DNA of 64,000 bases from Mesonia maritima (GCF_042433895.1 NZ_JBHLUA010000002.1:124001-188000); one strand, 5' to 3'; shown: positions 17,163 to 25,987, numbered from the stretch's first letter. Made by a program: numbers and translations. Notes: a model not told the origin generated them from the letters alone.

Positions 17163-17810
17163 ATGAAAAAAGTGCTCAAAAACGTCAGTTTTGTGATTTT
17201 GCTTCTAAAAATGTGTGTCATTTTTGGACAAGAAACGAGTGTTCAAAAACGAATAATAATTGACGTTGGACACGGAGGAAAAGATGCTGGTGCAATTGGT
17301 GTAAATGGAATCCAAGAAAAGGATGTGGTTTTGGATATTGCAAATGCCATTTTGAAGCTGAATAATGTATTGGAAGAGCCTTTGGATATTTATTTAACCA
17401 GGTATAGTGATACACTAATTTCTTTATCTGACAGAACTAAGCTGGCCAAAGCATTAAAAGCGGATTTATTTGTGTCCTTGCATTGCAATCATTCTGATAA
17501 TCCGGATGCGAGAGGGATTGAGGTTTATGCTTTAAGAAAACAAGAAAAATTCTCGATGGAATCGGTATTTGCAGGCTATAAAATTGAAAGGGCACTTTGT
17601 GAAGTAATAGGTTATGAAAGTAGAGGTGTGAAGTTTGCCAACTTTCAAGTTCTGAGGGAAATGATTGGGTATTGCCCGGCCATACTTGTGGAAGCTGGAT
17701 TTCTTACCAATGAAGATGAGGGAAATTATTTTTTGATACCTGAAAAAATTAAGGCAATGGCATTGGCTATTTTGATGGGAATAGATAACTATTTAAAAAC
17801 CAAATTATGA
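17163..17810 (+). CDS. N-acetylmuramoyl-L-alanine amidase, conjugation-associated
   Basis: A 215-residue secreted Amidase_3 enzyme that cleaves the amide between muramic acid and the stem peptide. It would open the cell wall locally for the mating channel. Zinc-binding and catalytic residues are visible in order: DVGHGGKDAGA (His), IQEKDVVLDIA (Glu), SLHCNHSDNP (His) and LVEAGFLTN (Glu). I chose the start at 17163, since MKKVLKNVSFVILLLKMCVIFGQ is a complete signal peptide; an in-frame start at 17127 would add 12 residues before it. It is divergent from traE. Confidence 0.85.
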   Translation: MKKVLKNVSFVILLLKMCVIFGQETSVQKRIIIDVGHGGKDAGAIGVNGIQEKDVVLDIANAILKLNNVLEEPLDIYLTRYSDTLISLSDRTKLAKALKADLFVSLHCNHSDNPDARGIEVYALRKQEKFSMESVFAGYKIERALCEVIGYESRGVKFANFQVLREMIGYCPAILVEAGFLTNEDEGNYFLIPEKIKAMALAILMGIDNYLKTKL

Positions 17811-17905
17811 AAGAGGCATTTTTAGAAGTGATAAAAAACATTCGGGAATTAGGCAAGCAATTTTTTATTGAGTTGTTTATAATATTCAAGTCTTGGCGGG
17901 CTTAA
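17807..17905 (+). CDS. Small ORF coupled to amidase gene
   Basis: A 32-residue reading frame whose ATG overlaps the amidase stop as ATGA, the classic translational-coupling overlap. The product (start MKEAFLEVIKNIRELGKQFF, then a short hydrophobic, amphipathic stretch) could be a membrane-associated micropeptide. It stops 1 bp before the convergent ATPase gene. Nothing beyond position and coupling supports it. Confidence 0.35.
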   Translation: MKEAFLEVIKNIRELGKQFFIELFIIFKSWRA

Positions 17906-17906
17906 T

Positions 17907-18569
17907 CTATTTCCTCTTATCCCCAGCCCCTTCATCAAAAGCAATCAAATTAAACAGTTCCCGCATCCGGCTACGGACACGGTTTCCATAGCGTTCTTCC
18001 AGTTCCTCGGCATTGAGGTTCGTAGTCGCGTGCGTCTTGATTTTTCGTTTGGTCTGTAGGTATAGTTCATATCTCGATAGCAGGACTTCGCCCATCACGT
18101 TCAGATCCTTGCCGTAAAACCTTCCGGCAGGTTCTACGCCCAGATCATCGAAGCAGAAAAATTTCGTATTTCCATAATCCTCGATGGTCTTAAAACCAAG
18201 ATGGTTAAAACTGAATGCAACATTGCGACAGGGGATCATTTCATACGGACGTTGCAACGGCACTAAATGCCGTAAAAGTTTCAATAAACTGGTTTTACCG
18301 CACCCTACCGGGCCCGATAGTAAAATGCCTTTTTCAATATCGATGTCAAATTTTTGGCAGTTTTCCTTGTCCTTGATGAAGTAGGAACAGAGTTTCAGCA
18401 AAATATCCTTGTCCTCTTCATAAATTTTAAATTTCTTTCCAAAGAGTAGCTTTCCCTTGGCATTCAAGTAAATTAGGATTTTCGGGAAATCGTAAAGCAC
18501 GCATTTCCCATCAAATTTGCCTAGCGAATATTCCACGCCGCCTTCGGTAATTTTAGAGGGGTTGTCCAT
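17907..18569 (-). CDS. DnaC/IstB-like AAA+ ATPase
   Basis: A 220-residue ATPase with Walker A GPVGCGKTS (86-94) and Walker B FFCFDDLG (near 138-145), then RYELYLQTKRKIKTHATTNL and an arginine-finger-like NRVRSRMRELF. This is the DnaC/IstB helicase-loader type. It follows, with a 17-bp overlap, a gene for a replication-initiator-like protein, so it probably loads helicase or processes the element's DNA. Not an IS21 IstB, because no IstA gene or insertion-sequence ends are present. Confidence 0.75.
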   Translation of the reverse strand: MDNPSKITEGGVEYSLGKFDGKCVLYDFPKILIYLNAKGKLLFGKKFKIYEEDKDILLKLCSYFIKDKENCQKFDIDIEKGILLSGPVGCGKTSLLKLLRHLVPLQRPYEMIPCRNVAFSFNHLGFKTIEDYGNTKFFCFDDLGVEPAGRFYGKDLNVMGEVLLSRYELYLQTKRKIKTHATTNLNAEELEERYGNRVRSRMRELFNLIAFDEGAGDKRK

Positions 18570-19305
18570 AATCCTTGGTTTTAGTGGTTTTGAGGTTGTC
18601 CCGATTTTGGGACGCTCCCTTTTTGTTTGGTTTGTTTTCTTCGGTAAATAATTCGGTTCTATCCATCCAGTTTTTGGCCAGAGCCCGCCAATCCCTTATC
18701 AACTTCCCATCGCTCGTTTGCCAATTGTTGGCTTCATAATGCGCGAAGAATTTTTTTCCTTCATCAGCATTAAAATCTTTTTCAATAAAAAAATCTAAAA
18801 CGGCCTGCCTGCCCTTTGGCTGTTTATTAATGTTTACTTGTTTGGTATTGTTTATATTAGATACCAATGCTTGTCCACTCACGGGACGGTGCTGGTACAC
18901 AGCTTGTCCATTGGTGGGACGGTGCTGGTTCACTACTGGTTCACGTATGGGATGGTACCGTTCCGCAAGCTGTTCCAATTCGGGATTGTACCGTCCCGTA
19001 TCCGGTTCATCACTTGTCCCGATAATGGCCATCTTGATTTTACTGCCTTTGTATGGATTGTTCGATGGGAAATAGGATAGGTATTCCCACGAGTTTAGGT
19101 CGGTAACACAGCGATGATAGGTAGATTTAGAACCTATTTTGGCCACGCGCATCAATTCGCGACGGTTCACAAAAAATTCATCTGCAAAACGGCTGCTGTT
19201 CCATTCTTGGAACAACGCCATATACAGGCTGATATGGGTTGGGTTCAAGCGGTCATCGAAGAAGAATTTTTCAAAAGCCGCATTGAGTAGCTTTATATAA
19301 TTCAT
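18553..19305 (-). CDS. Replication-initiator-like protein with 11-residue repeats
   Basis: A 250-residue protein. The N-terminal 80 residues look like a winged-helix DNA-binding domain (LNPTHISLYMALFQEWN, RRELMRVAKIGSKSTYHRCVTDL). Four tandem 11-residue units follow (105-148, each beginning R/Q-Y/H-x-P), and a C-terminal part with KGRQAVLDFFIEKDFNADEGKKFFAHYEANNW and DWRALAKNWM is typical of initiator or helicase-loader partners in phage and plasmids. It overlaps the DnaC-like gene by 17 bp. Likely an origin-recognition or transcription factor of the element; not a member of a named family I can state. Confidence 0.65.
   Translation of the reverse strand: MNYIKLLNAAFEKFFFDDRLNPTHISLYMALFQEWNSSRFADEFFVNRRELMRVAKIGSKSTYHRCVTDLNSWEYLSYFPSNNPYKGSKIKMAIIGTSDEPDTGRYNPELEQLAERYHPIREPVVNQHRPTNGQAVYQHRPVSGQALVSNINNTKQVNINKQPKGRQAVLDFFIEKDFNADEGKKFFAHYEANNWQTSDGKLIRDWRALAKNWMDRTELFTEENKPNKKGASQNRDNLKTTKTKDYGQPL
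18862..18993 (-). repeat. Four tandem 33-bp coding repeats
   Basis: They encode RYNPELEQLAE, RYHPIREPVVN, QHRPTNGQAVY and QHRPVSGQALV. The last two are clearly close at DNA level (the motif gggacggtgctgg is repeated on the + strand), the first two more diverged. A Pro/Gln-rich linker of variable copy number is likely. Confidence 0.7.
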
Positions 19306-19308
19306 CGC

Positions 19309-19593
19309 CTAAGAGTTTAATCCGTGCTGCACACGGTTTGCGGTCATTACATTCTGGATTTCCTCGGCATCGTAGTAAATGATACCTCCCACCTTGGTGT
19401 AGGGCAGTGTGCCATTGACGCGAAGATTTTGAAGTGTTCCCGGACTGACCTGAAGCAGTTCCATTACTTCGGAAGATTTCAGGTATTTTTTGAGTTTACC
19501 GGTTGCTTGTCGGGATAGGAGCTTTTTAATATCATCGAGCAATTCCATTTTGAATTCCCGAAGATCGTCTGTGGTAATGATACTTGTTGGCAT
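19309..19593 (-). CDS. Helix-turn-helix (excisionase/MerR-like) protein
   Basis: A 94-residue DNA-binding protein. An N-terminal helical part (1-35) is followed by a winged HTH of the helix_turn_helix_17 type: KYLKSSEVMELLQVSPGTLQNLRVNGTLPYTKVGGIIYYD. Such proteins in Bacteroidetes elements act as excisionase or as regulators of the replication/excision module. It lies 3 bp before the replication-like gene. The two long CCCAA-TTGGG repeats upstream (19707-19857) are plausible binding sites. Confidence 0.8.
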   Translation of the reverse strand: MPTSIITTDDLREFKMELLDDIKKLLSRQATGKLKKYLKSSEVMELLQVSPGTLQNLRVNGTLPYTKVGGIIYYDAEEIQNVMTANRVQHGLNS

Positions 19594-19659
19594 AATAGAA
19601 CGGTTTTAAATGAAAAGGGCTACCGCCTCAGTCTAAACTAATTTGATAGCCCCTCGCAG

Positions 19660-19674
19660 GATTTGACTTTCGTT
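19660..19674. repeat. 15-bp motif shared with integrase-proximal region
   Basis: GATTTGACTTTCGTT here is repeated exactly at 60642-60656, just before the integrase remnant. Both copies are preceded by a similar CTCAGT-TAAACT stretch. The core TTTGACTTTCG also occurs at 341-351 in the oriT-like region. Perhaps a recombinase arm site or a regulator site common to excision and transfer genes. Confidence 0.45.
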
Positions 19675-19706
19675 CTACAAATTTGGGATAGTTTAATGGG
19701 TTTTAT

Positions 19707-19857
19707 TCCCAAGGTATACCCAAGTTGGGTGTTTTTATTTTCTCATTTTCAATGAGTTAAAATGGTTTTATTTGTTTGTTGTTCATTGGAAGGTCAACAC
19801 TAAACAGCCATAAAAAAAATTAATTTTATTTTTTCCCAAGTCGTACCCAACTTGGGA
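19707..19857. repeat. Pair of 23-bp CCCAA/TTGGG repeats
   Basis: Copy 1 (19707-19729) and copy 2 (19834-19856) share TCCCAAG, then 3 variable bases, TACCCAA, one base, TTGGG: 19 of 23 positions equal, 127 bp apart. Each contains a near-perfect CCCAA-N-TTGGG palindrome. They sit between rteC and the HTH gene in a 294-bp gap with no gene. Candidate operator or iteron-like sites for the HTH or initiator protein. Confidence 0.5.
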
Positions 19858-19887
19858 GAAAATTTAACATTTTCAGGGTTGAATAAA

Positions 19888-20739
19888 TTAACCGTCGGTT
19901 TCTTCCATCCTTTGTAAAAGCGCAGATTTTAGCCTATCGATAAATTTGGTCAGGTCTATCTTCCTTTCCCTGATTTCTAAAAAAGTCCTGTACACGTTAC
20001 CAAGATTTAGGTCAAAAATACTTTCGCAAGCCGAAGCCATTTCTTTAATCCCGGCCGTTCCACTTTTTATGGCCCCAGAGGCTTGTAAAGCATATATCAA
20101 TTCTATCAAATCTGTTTTTGAAGCAGTCCAGCTTAGCCGATCCCCGTTGGCCAAGGTATTTAATTCTCGTGATTTCCCATAAGATATATCTCTTAAATAG
20201 CTCAGTTCTTGAACATAATGGTTAACTAAAAGATCATAAGCCATAATTTTAGCGACGGCGTTATCGTGGCTTGTAGAGAATTCGGCATCGGTATAAAAAT
20301 GGGAGGTATTGGAAACCAAACTGATTTTATCCTTTCCGCGCAAAAAATAAAATTCATCGAGAACCGTAGATTGCTCCCTATAATACTTTATGAAATCTAT
20401 ATTACGCCGGTTACTTTCTTGAAGTTTTTTTATTTCTGCGTCTATAAATTCCTGTTGGGATTTTATTGTTCCCGCAGGCCTATTTATCAAGAAATTATAG
20501 AGTTTAGCATAAAATTTTAACCGACTGTATATGTAAGGTTTATGTTCTTTAAAGAATGTTATTTCGTCCTGTTGATTACTGAACTCATTTTGCCTTACAC
20601 ATATTCTTAATTTTTGTAAATACTGCCTGGAAACGGAAATTCCTTGCTCAACGTTGTTAAAATCGTTAAGATTGGATTCTACAACCGCCTTCATATCCTC
20701 TTTGTAATCATCTAATATTTTATGTATTAATTTAAGCAA
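19888..20739 (-). CDS. rteC: RteC-family protein
   Basis: A 283-residue helical protein of the RteC family, which in CTnDOT binds DNA upstream of the excision operon and activates excision. Family cues are the YFLRGKDKISLVSNTSHFYTDAEFSTSHD segment, LLVNHYVQELSYLR, and the C-terminal WTASKTDLIELIYALQASGAI with the HTH-like region after it. No rteA/rteB two-component genes are in the window. It follows the MFS gene by 26 bp, so read-through from the metal/metabolic operon could reach it. Confidence 0.85.
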   Translation of the reverse strand: MLKLIHKILDDYKEDMKAVVESNLNDFNNVEQGISVSRQYLQKLRICVRQNEFSNQQDEITFFKEHKPYIYSRLKFYAKLYNFLINRPAGTIKSQQEFIDAEIKKLQESNRRNIDFIKYYREQSTVLDEFYFLRGKDKISLVSNTSHFYTDAEFSTSHDNAVAKIMAYDLLVNHYVQELSYLRDISYGKSRELNTLANGDRLSWTASKTDLIELIYALQASGAIKSGTAGIKEMASACESIFDLNLGNVYRTFLEIRERKIDLTKFIDRLKSALLQRMEETDG

Positions 20740-20765
20740 AACATATATGGGGCTTTAGAATTCGG

Positions 20766-22022
20766 TTAATTATCAGTAAGTGATCTTTGGGTATTTTCGT
20801 TGGTAGGTTTGTAAAAGCTTCTATAAAAATACAGTAATCCAATAGCGGTCAGTATGATGATGCCGGCAATAATAAATGGGTAATAAAACCCACCTGCAAT
20901 AAGCCAAGTCCCTATAACCGGGCCTAAAATCTGTCCCACACTATTTGCCGATGTTTGGATAGAAATATTGCTGCCCGCATTTTCTTTTGAAAGTAAGGAA
21001 ACGGCCGAAAGTAGGTTCGGGGTTACCAGAGCACCTCCTGTGGCAAATGTGATGATTAACACATAGACATAAAATTCGTTGTTGAAAAAAGGGAATGCGA
21101 TCATTGAAATTCCCGAAATCAATAATCCGGCCCCGATTTGTTGCTTTGCCGTTATCAATTTTTTACCGTAGGTCGCAAATACAGGTTGTAATACCGCCAT
21201 TACCACCCCACAAAGCATAAAACCAATGCCTATTTGAATACTGGTAAATGACAACTCGTCTTTTCCATAAATTGAAAAAACCGTTTCAAAGAGGGTGACT
21301 ACGAACTGCATTACAAAAGAAAGCAGTAAAAGGACGATAAAGAACCTACTAAAGCTAAAATTTAATTTTTGTTTTCCTGAAGCAAAATTGATTACTGGTG
21401 CTGTATTTTTAAGCCATTTAATAAGTATCATCATTACAATAAAACCCAAAAGAGCTATCAGAAGAAATGGGATTGAAAAGCGATCCAGATGTAATATCCC
21501 TAATGAATATTTAAAATGTAGGTTGGTTTGGGATAGGAAGCTGCCTAAAACGGGTCCAAAAATAACCCCGGAACTTATAGCCACACCAGACCAAGCCATA
21601 ATCTTGGTCCTATGCTTTCTAGAAGTGATATCACTAAGGTATGCATTACTGACAGGAATAACAGCCGATGTGAATATACCTCCAAGGATACGCGCTATAT
21701 AGAGCATTGTAAGAGATGTTGCCAGTCCAGTAAGCAGTTGCATTACTATAAATCCAATTAATCCAACAATGATTATGGGCTTACGTCCATATTTATCGGA
21801 TAACCTACCCCAGAGTATAGCGAAAAGAAGCTGAAAGAGCGGATAAATACTGGTCAATAAACCAATATGAAAGTTAATCGAATCAGTATCCAGGTTATCT
21901 CCTAAAGCAAGCCTTTCGGTATAGTATGGAAGGATTGGTAATAAAATGCCATACCCAAGCATTACCATAAATAAACTCAGCAGGATCAAAATAATCCTGC
22001 CGAGCTTTCTTTTTTTGCTCAT
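20766..22022 (-). CDS. MFS drug/metabolite exporter (DHA1-like)
   Basis: A 418-residue, 12-helix major facilitator. Motif A is GRLSDKYGRKP between helices 2 and 3, and motif C-like GVIFGPVLGSFLS lies in helix 5, as in proton-driven exporters of the TetA/Bmr group. The substrate cannot be told from sequence. The start codon overlaps the stop of the copper ATPase gene by 1 bp, so it is co-translated with it and may export a metal-chelate or toxic metabolite. Last gene of the long co-directional run before rteC. Confidence 0.85.
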   Translation of the reverse strand: MSKKRKLGRIILILLSLFMVMLGYGILLPILPYYTERLALGDNLDTDSINFHIGLLTSIYPLFQLLFAILWGRLSDKYGRKPIIIVGLIGFIVMQLLTGLATSLTMLYIARILGGIFTSAVIPVSNAYLSDITSRKHRTKIMAWSGVAISSGVIFGPVLGSFLSQTNLHFKYSLGILHLDRFSIPFLLIALLGFIVMMILIKWLKNTAPVINFASGKQKLNFSFSRFFIVLLLLSFVMQFVVTLFETVFSIYGKDELSFTSIQIGIGFMLCGVVMAVLQPVFATYGKKLITAKQQIGAGLLISGISMIAFPFFNNEFYVYVLIITFATGGALVTPNLLSAVSLLSKENAGSNISIQTSANSVGQILGPVIGTWLIAGGFYYPFIIAGIIILTAIGLLYFYRSFYKPTNENTQRSLTDN

Positions 22023-24124
22023 TATTTCTTTCCAATTTTCTTTTTCAATAATTGAGCATTAATGGCCACAATAATTGTACTCAAACTCATAAGTACGGCT
22101 CCAACGGCTGGGCCTAAAACAAAACCGGTAGAATAAAGCACCCCAGCAGCTAACGGAATGGCAATAACGTTGTACCCCGTCGCCCAAACAAGATTCTGGA
22201 TCATTTTATTGTAGGTAGCCTTGCCAAACAGAATCAAGTTAGCAATATCTTGTGGATTGCTATTTACCAAAATAATATCGGCGGTTTCGGCGGCTACGTC
22301 CGTGCCAGAACCTACCGCAATACCCACATTCGCCTGGGCCAAAGCTGGGGCATCGTTCACTCCGTCGCCGGTCATTGCAACAAACTCTCCTTTACTTTCC
22401 AACTCTTTTACTATTTCCACTTTTTGATGTGGTAAAACTTCGGCGTAGTATCCATCCAATCCGAGTTTATCACTAACAGCTTTGGCAGTTCTTTCATTAT
22501 CACCAGTAGCCATTAAAACTTTAATATTATTCTTTTTAAAGACCTTTATAGCTTCGGCAGATTCTGGTCTGATCTCATCGGCAAGCGCAATATATCCAGC
22601 CAATTCTCCATCAATCAAGACAAAAACAACAGTTTCTGCGGCATCGCTATAAGCATCCTCGGGAATAATTATTTTTTCATCTCTTAAATAGCCCGGACTT
22701 ACAACTTTTATTTGTTTCCCCTCTACGTTGGCTTCAACCCCTTTACCGGTAATTGCGTTGAAGTTTTCTGGATTTGGAATAGCAACTTTGCCTTCTTTTA
22801 CTTTTTTAATTATTCCAACGGCAATAGGGTGTTCCGAGCTTTGCTCCAAAGCACTCGCAAATCGTAATATTTCCTCTTTCGAAAATTTTTCATCTACAGA
22901 TTCAATGCGGGTAACCCCAAAGTCCCCTTTTGTAAGCGTTCCCGTTTTATCAAAAAGCAGAACTGAAATTTTGCGGGATTCTTCAAAGGCTGTCCTATTA
23001 CGAATCAACAATCCGTTCTGTGCAGATACAGCAGTAGAAATAGCGACTACTAATGGGATGGCAAGGCCTAAGGCGTGGGGACAGGCGATAATCATTACCG
23101 TTACCATACGCTCCAAAGCATACACAAAAGGGAAGCCTAAAATCAGCCAAACCGCCAATGTACCAAATCCAATTCCCAATGCGATATAGGTAAGCCATTT
23201 TGCAGCCCTATCCGAGAGGTTTTGCATTTTTGATTTGGACTTTTGTGCTTCTTCAACCATTGTGATGACCTTGTTGAGATAGCTGTCCTTTCCTGTATGC
23301 TCTACTTTTACCTTTAAACTGCCATTACCATTTACCGAACCTCCAATTACTTTATCTTTTTCTTCTTTTTTTACTGGTTTAGATTCTCCGGTAAGCATAG
23401 ATTCATTTAGATAACTGGAACCTTCTGTGATGATACCATCAGCAGGAACTTTTTCACCAGGCTTAACCAAAATTATATCGTCTTTTAATAAATCTTCCAA
23501 TTGAATATCTTCAACGGTATCACCTTTTACACGATGTGCTTCGGCTGGCATCATACTTACCAAAAGCTGTAGGGCTTTTGAAGCTCCCAAGACGCTTTTC
23601 ATCTCTATCCAGTGTCCTACTAACATAATTGCGATAAGAGTAGCCAGTTCCCAGAAAAAATCAACTCCTTCTAAACCGAACACCGTTGCCGAACTATAAA
23701 AGTAAGCCACAGTAATGGCCATAGAAATAAGAGTCATCATCCCCGGTGCACCTTTTTTAACTTCGGACCAAAATCCGGTAATAAATGGCCAGCCGCCATA
23801 GAAATACACTACTGAAGAAAGGGCAAATAAAATATATTGGTTTCCGGGAAGCAGGAACTCATAGCCAATAAACCCCTGGATCATCGGGGAGATGATAAGG
23901 ATGGGAATGGTCAAGATTAAGGTTACCCAAAAGCGTTTTCTAAAGTCGGCAATCATCATTTTATGATGGTCGTGTCCGTGTTCTCCGTGACCTGGATTAT
24001 GGCCGGAATGGTCTCCATCGCCGTGATTCATTTTTGAATGATCTTCTTTTTTGTGGTCCATTTTAGAATGGTCCATTTTAGAATGATCCATTTCTTCGTG
24101 TTTGTGGTGTTCGTGATTTTCCAT
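22022..24124 (-). CDS. copB: CopB-type copper/silver-exporting P-type ATPase
   Basis: A 700-residue P1B ATPase exporting Cu/Ag from the cytoplasm. Its N-terminus (1-55) is a His/Met/Asp-rich tail with tandem MDHSK repeats, not an HMA domain. The transmembrane metal site is CPH (348-350), the mark of the P1B-3/CopB subgroup. Actuator TGES is at 245-248, phosphorylation DKTGT at 392-396 and GDGVND in the hinge. It differs from the CPC-type CopA at 57664, so the element carries both classes. Coded 18 bp after the small PRPP-synthetase-like gene. Confidence 0.92.
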   Translation of the reverse strand: MENHEHHKHEEMDHSKMDHSKMDHKKEDHSKMNHGDGDHSGHNPGHGEHGHDHHKMMIADFRKRFWVTLILTIPILIISPMIQGFIGYEFLLPGNQYILFALSSVVYFYGGWPFITGFWSEVKKGAPGMMTLISMAITVAYFYSSATVFGLEGVDFFWELATLIAIMLVGHWIEMKSVLGASKALQLLVSMMPAEAHRVKGDTVEDIQLEDLLKDDIILVKPGEKVPADGIITEGSSYLNESMLTGESKPVKKEEKDKVIGGSVNGNGSLKVKVEHTGKDSYLNKVITMVEEAQKSKSKMQNLSDRAAKWLTYIALGIGFGTLAVWLILGFPFVYALERMVTVMIIACPHALGLAIPLVVAISTAVSAQNGLLIRNRTAFEESRKISVLLFDKTGTLTKGDFGVTRIESVDEKFSKEEILRFASALEQSSEHPIAVGIIKKVKEGKVAIPNPENFNAITGKGVEANVEGKQIKVVSPGYLRDEKIIIPEDAYSDAAETVVFVLIDGELAGYIALADEIRPESAEAIKVFKKNNIKVLMATGDNERTAKAVSDKLGLDGYYAEVLPHQKVEIVKELESKGEFVAMTGDGVNDAPALAQANVGIAVGSGTDVAAETADIILVNSNPQDIANLILFGKATYNKMIQNLVWATGYNVIAIPLAAGVLYSTGFVLGPAVGAVLMSLSTIIVAINAQLLKKKIGKK

Positions 24125-24142
24125 TATAGTATTGTTTAAGTG

Positions 24143-24436
24143 TTATCTTAATTTTTTTCGCATTTTTTCTGAAATATTCTCAGAATAGACACCGTAGGCA
24201 TCTACCAGAAGTCCTTTAATTCCATCTTTGGAAGATATAGCATATAAAACACTATTATCATCGGTACTGCTCATTCCTTCAAAGCGAAAGGTTTTATCTA
24301 CTTTAAAATCTTCTGGCCGGATCTCAATTTTCAAGGAAGGACATTCCAAGCATTCAGGCTTTAAGTTGAAATCATAGGGATAATCGTTAGCCTGTAAATC
24401 ATTTATAGCTTCTGATAGTGTATCGTAATTTTTCAT
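24143..24436 (-). CDS. Small conserved protein, PRPP-synthetase-associated
   Basis: A 97-residue soluble protein of a Bacteroidetes family often labelled phosphoribosylpyrophosphate synthetase in databases, although it is far too short to be that enzyme and has no PRPP loop. It begins with YDTLSEAINDLQANDYPYDFNL and has a CLEC cysteine pair (34-37) and FRFEGMSSTDDNSVLYAI. The CxxC could bind metal. It lies three genes downstream of a true PRPP synthetase and directly before copB. Function unknown. Confidence 0.7.
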   Translation of the reverse strand: MKNYDTLSEAINDLQANDYPYDFNLKPECLECPSLKIEIRPEDFKVDKTFRFEGMSSTDDNSVLYAISSKDGIKGLLVDAYGVYSENISEKMRKKLR

Positions 24437-24446
24437 TTGTCTTTAT

Positions 24447-25091
24447 TTATTTATAGTTTATTGTAAAATAACTCTTATCTTCTTCTGTAAATTTCTGAAA
24501 GGTCAATAAACCTTTTTCATTTAATTTTTCGATAACGGTATAGTTGAGTTGCTTGATGCGAATTCCCCAGGCATAAGCCTTAATATTGATTTTTGATTTA
24601 ATATTGTTTTTGCCAGCTTCTAATTTTCGGTCGTAAATTTTTATGATGCTTTTTGAACCAAAAAAGTTCAACAAGCCCGAGTCAAAACTCATTTTCAATT
24701 CAATATCTTTCAAGTTTTGTAAATCGTAGAGCTCTTTAAAATTTTCAGAAGTAGTATTAATTTCGGTTTCTTTTGATTTTGGGTTGGAAAACGGAAATGC
24801 CATTACCATTATACTGGCTTCATCAGGCTTACAGCGATAGGTCGTGGTGTATTTGTCAGTAGATTTTTTGTTCTTGTCAAATAATTCCGTAACCACCTTA
24901 ATTTCATAATATCCATTTTTATGAATAACTTTTTCAGATTCAAAAGTTTGCTTGTTTAAAAAAGCACCTTCTTCATTGAAATTCTCCCGAATTACATCCC
25001 TGCCTGAAATCTGCCCAATGAGCATTTCAGTTTGTCCATTCATTGAGATGCTGAATAATATAATAATGAGTATGAAGCTTCGCTTTATCAT
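24447..25091 (-). CDS. Secreted hypothetical protein
   Basis: A 214-residue protein with a signal peptide (cleavage near SMNGQ, residue 19) and a beta-rich body with many Lys/Glu pairs. It resembles periplasmic DUF3108-like proteins in general layout, but I do not recognise a family. No cysteine clusters or catalytic motifs. The start overlaps the PRPP synthetase stop by 4 bp, so it is made with the cytosolic enzymes though it is exported. Confidence 0.55.
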   Translation of the reverse strand: MIKRSFILIIILFSISMNGQTEMLIGQISGRDVIRENFNEEGAFLNKQTFESEKVIHKNGYYEIKVVTELFDKNKKSTDKYTTTYRCKPDEASIMVMAFPFSNPKSKETEINTTSENFKELYDLQNLKDIELKMSFDSGLLNFFGSKSIIKIYDRKLEAGKNNIKSKINIKAYAWGIRIKQLNYTVIEKLNEKGLLTFQKFTEEDKSYFTINYK

Positions 25092-25981
25092 ATATGGTGC
25101 ATTAATTTCTTTACTTCTTTTGCCAGTACATCGCTCAAATCAATAGTATTTGAAGGGTGTGGAATGGTATTACAGGTCACTATTTTTTCCACGCCGGAAT
25201 CCAACAAATCCTGATAGGCTTTACCCGAAAAAACTGCGTGAATACCAACACATACCGGGGGTTTCATTTCTGCTTTTTTTAAATGTTCTACGGTTTCAAT
25301 CATTGTACGTGCGGTGGAAATAATATCATCCACTAAAATAGGTGTGGCATTTTTGTATGTATCCACATCTGGTACAGAGACTTCCACATCACGATCGCCG
25401 TGACGTACTTTTTGCAATACCGTAAATGGGGCTCCTGCATTTTTAGCAACTTCAGAAACCCATTGCTCACTCTCAGAATCGGGACCGATAAGTACTGGGT
25501 TTTTGATGTTTTCCTTTATCCAATCTGAAATAGCATCGGCAGCGTGAATCACTTTATTCGGAATTTGATACACTTCCCCCAAAGAGCTAATTCTATGTAA
25601 ATGTGGGTCAACAGTGGTAATGCTATCGGCAAAACCTGAAATCAATTTTCCGAAGAAACCAGAAGTTACCCCTTCACCTTCGTTAAAAACTTTGTCTTGT
25701 CGCATATACGCCAAATAGGGTGCTACCAAACAGGTGCACATAGCTCCTAATGATTTGGCTGTGTGGCTTAGAAAATAAAGTGGCAACAGTTTTGCATCTG
25801 GTTCGTGCAAGGTGCATACCAGTACCACACATTTATCTTTAACATCAGACAATATGCGCGTGTAGGATTCTCCATCAGGGAATTCCCGCAAAGTGGCTTT
25901 GCCCACTTCAGCATTCATTTTTGTGGCCATTAGTTCTGTTAGTTCTTCATTTCCGGGAAGACTGAATAATATTGTTTTCAT
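25088..25981 (-). CDS. Ribose-phosphate pyrophosphokinase (PRPP synthetase)
   Basis: A 297-residue enzyme forming PRPP from ribose 5-phosphate and ATP. Visible family parts are REFPDGESYTRI (substrate side), the FNEGEGVTSGFFGKLI flexible-loop region, DPHLHR, and the PRPP-binding loop VDDIISTARTMIETV. It is shorter than housekeeping Prs (about 310-315) and closer to the archaeal-type, allosterically simple form. It sits 6 bp after the thymidine/AMP phosphorylase gene, suggesting recycling of pentose phosphate from nucleotides into PRPP. Probably a second copy besides the chromosomal prs. Confidence 0.85.
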   Translation of the reverse strand: MKTILFSLPGNEELTELMATKMNAEVGKATLREFPDGESYTRILSDVKDKCVVLVCTLHEPDAKLLPLYFLSHTAKSLGAMCTCLVAPYLAYMRQDKVFNEGEGVTSGFFGKLISGFADSITTVDPHLHRISSLGEVYQIPNKVIHAADAISDWIKENIKNPVLIGPDSESEQWVSEVAKNAGAPFTVLQKVRHGDRDVEVSVPDVDTYKNATPILVDDIISTARTMIETVEHLKKAEMKPPVCVGIHAVFSGKAYQDLLDSGVEKIVTCNTIPHPSNTIDLSDVLAKEVKKLMHHI

Positions 25982-25987
25982 AGTTTT

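Noticed and set aside
17907..18569. IS21 IstB transposition helper
   Set aside because: The ATPase is IstB/DnaC-like but no IstA transposase or insertion-sequence ends are nearby, and it overlaps a replication-like gene.
19594..19887. Small gene between rteC and the HTH gene
   Set aside because: All frames are interrupted and the region is dominated by repeats and A/T-rich promoter-like sequence.
22728..23189. A 153-codon + strand frame inside copB
   Set aside because: Antisense to a P-type ATPase with all motifs intact; low-complexity Ser/Thr/Ile composition typical of a shadow frame.
24143..24436. A second PRPP synthetase
   Set aside because: Only 97 residues, with no PRPP-binding loop, in spite of the usual database name for such proteins.
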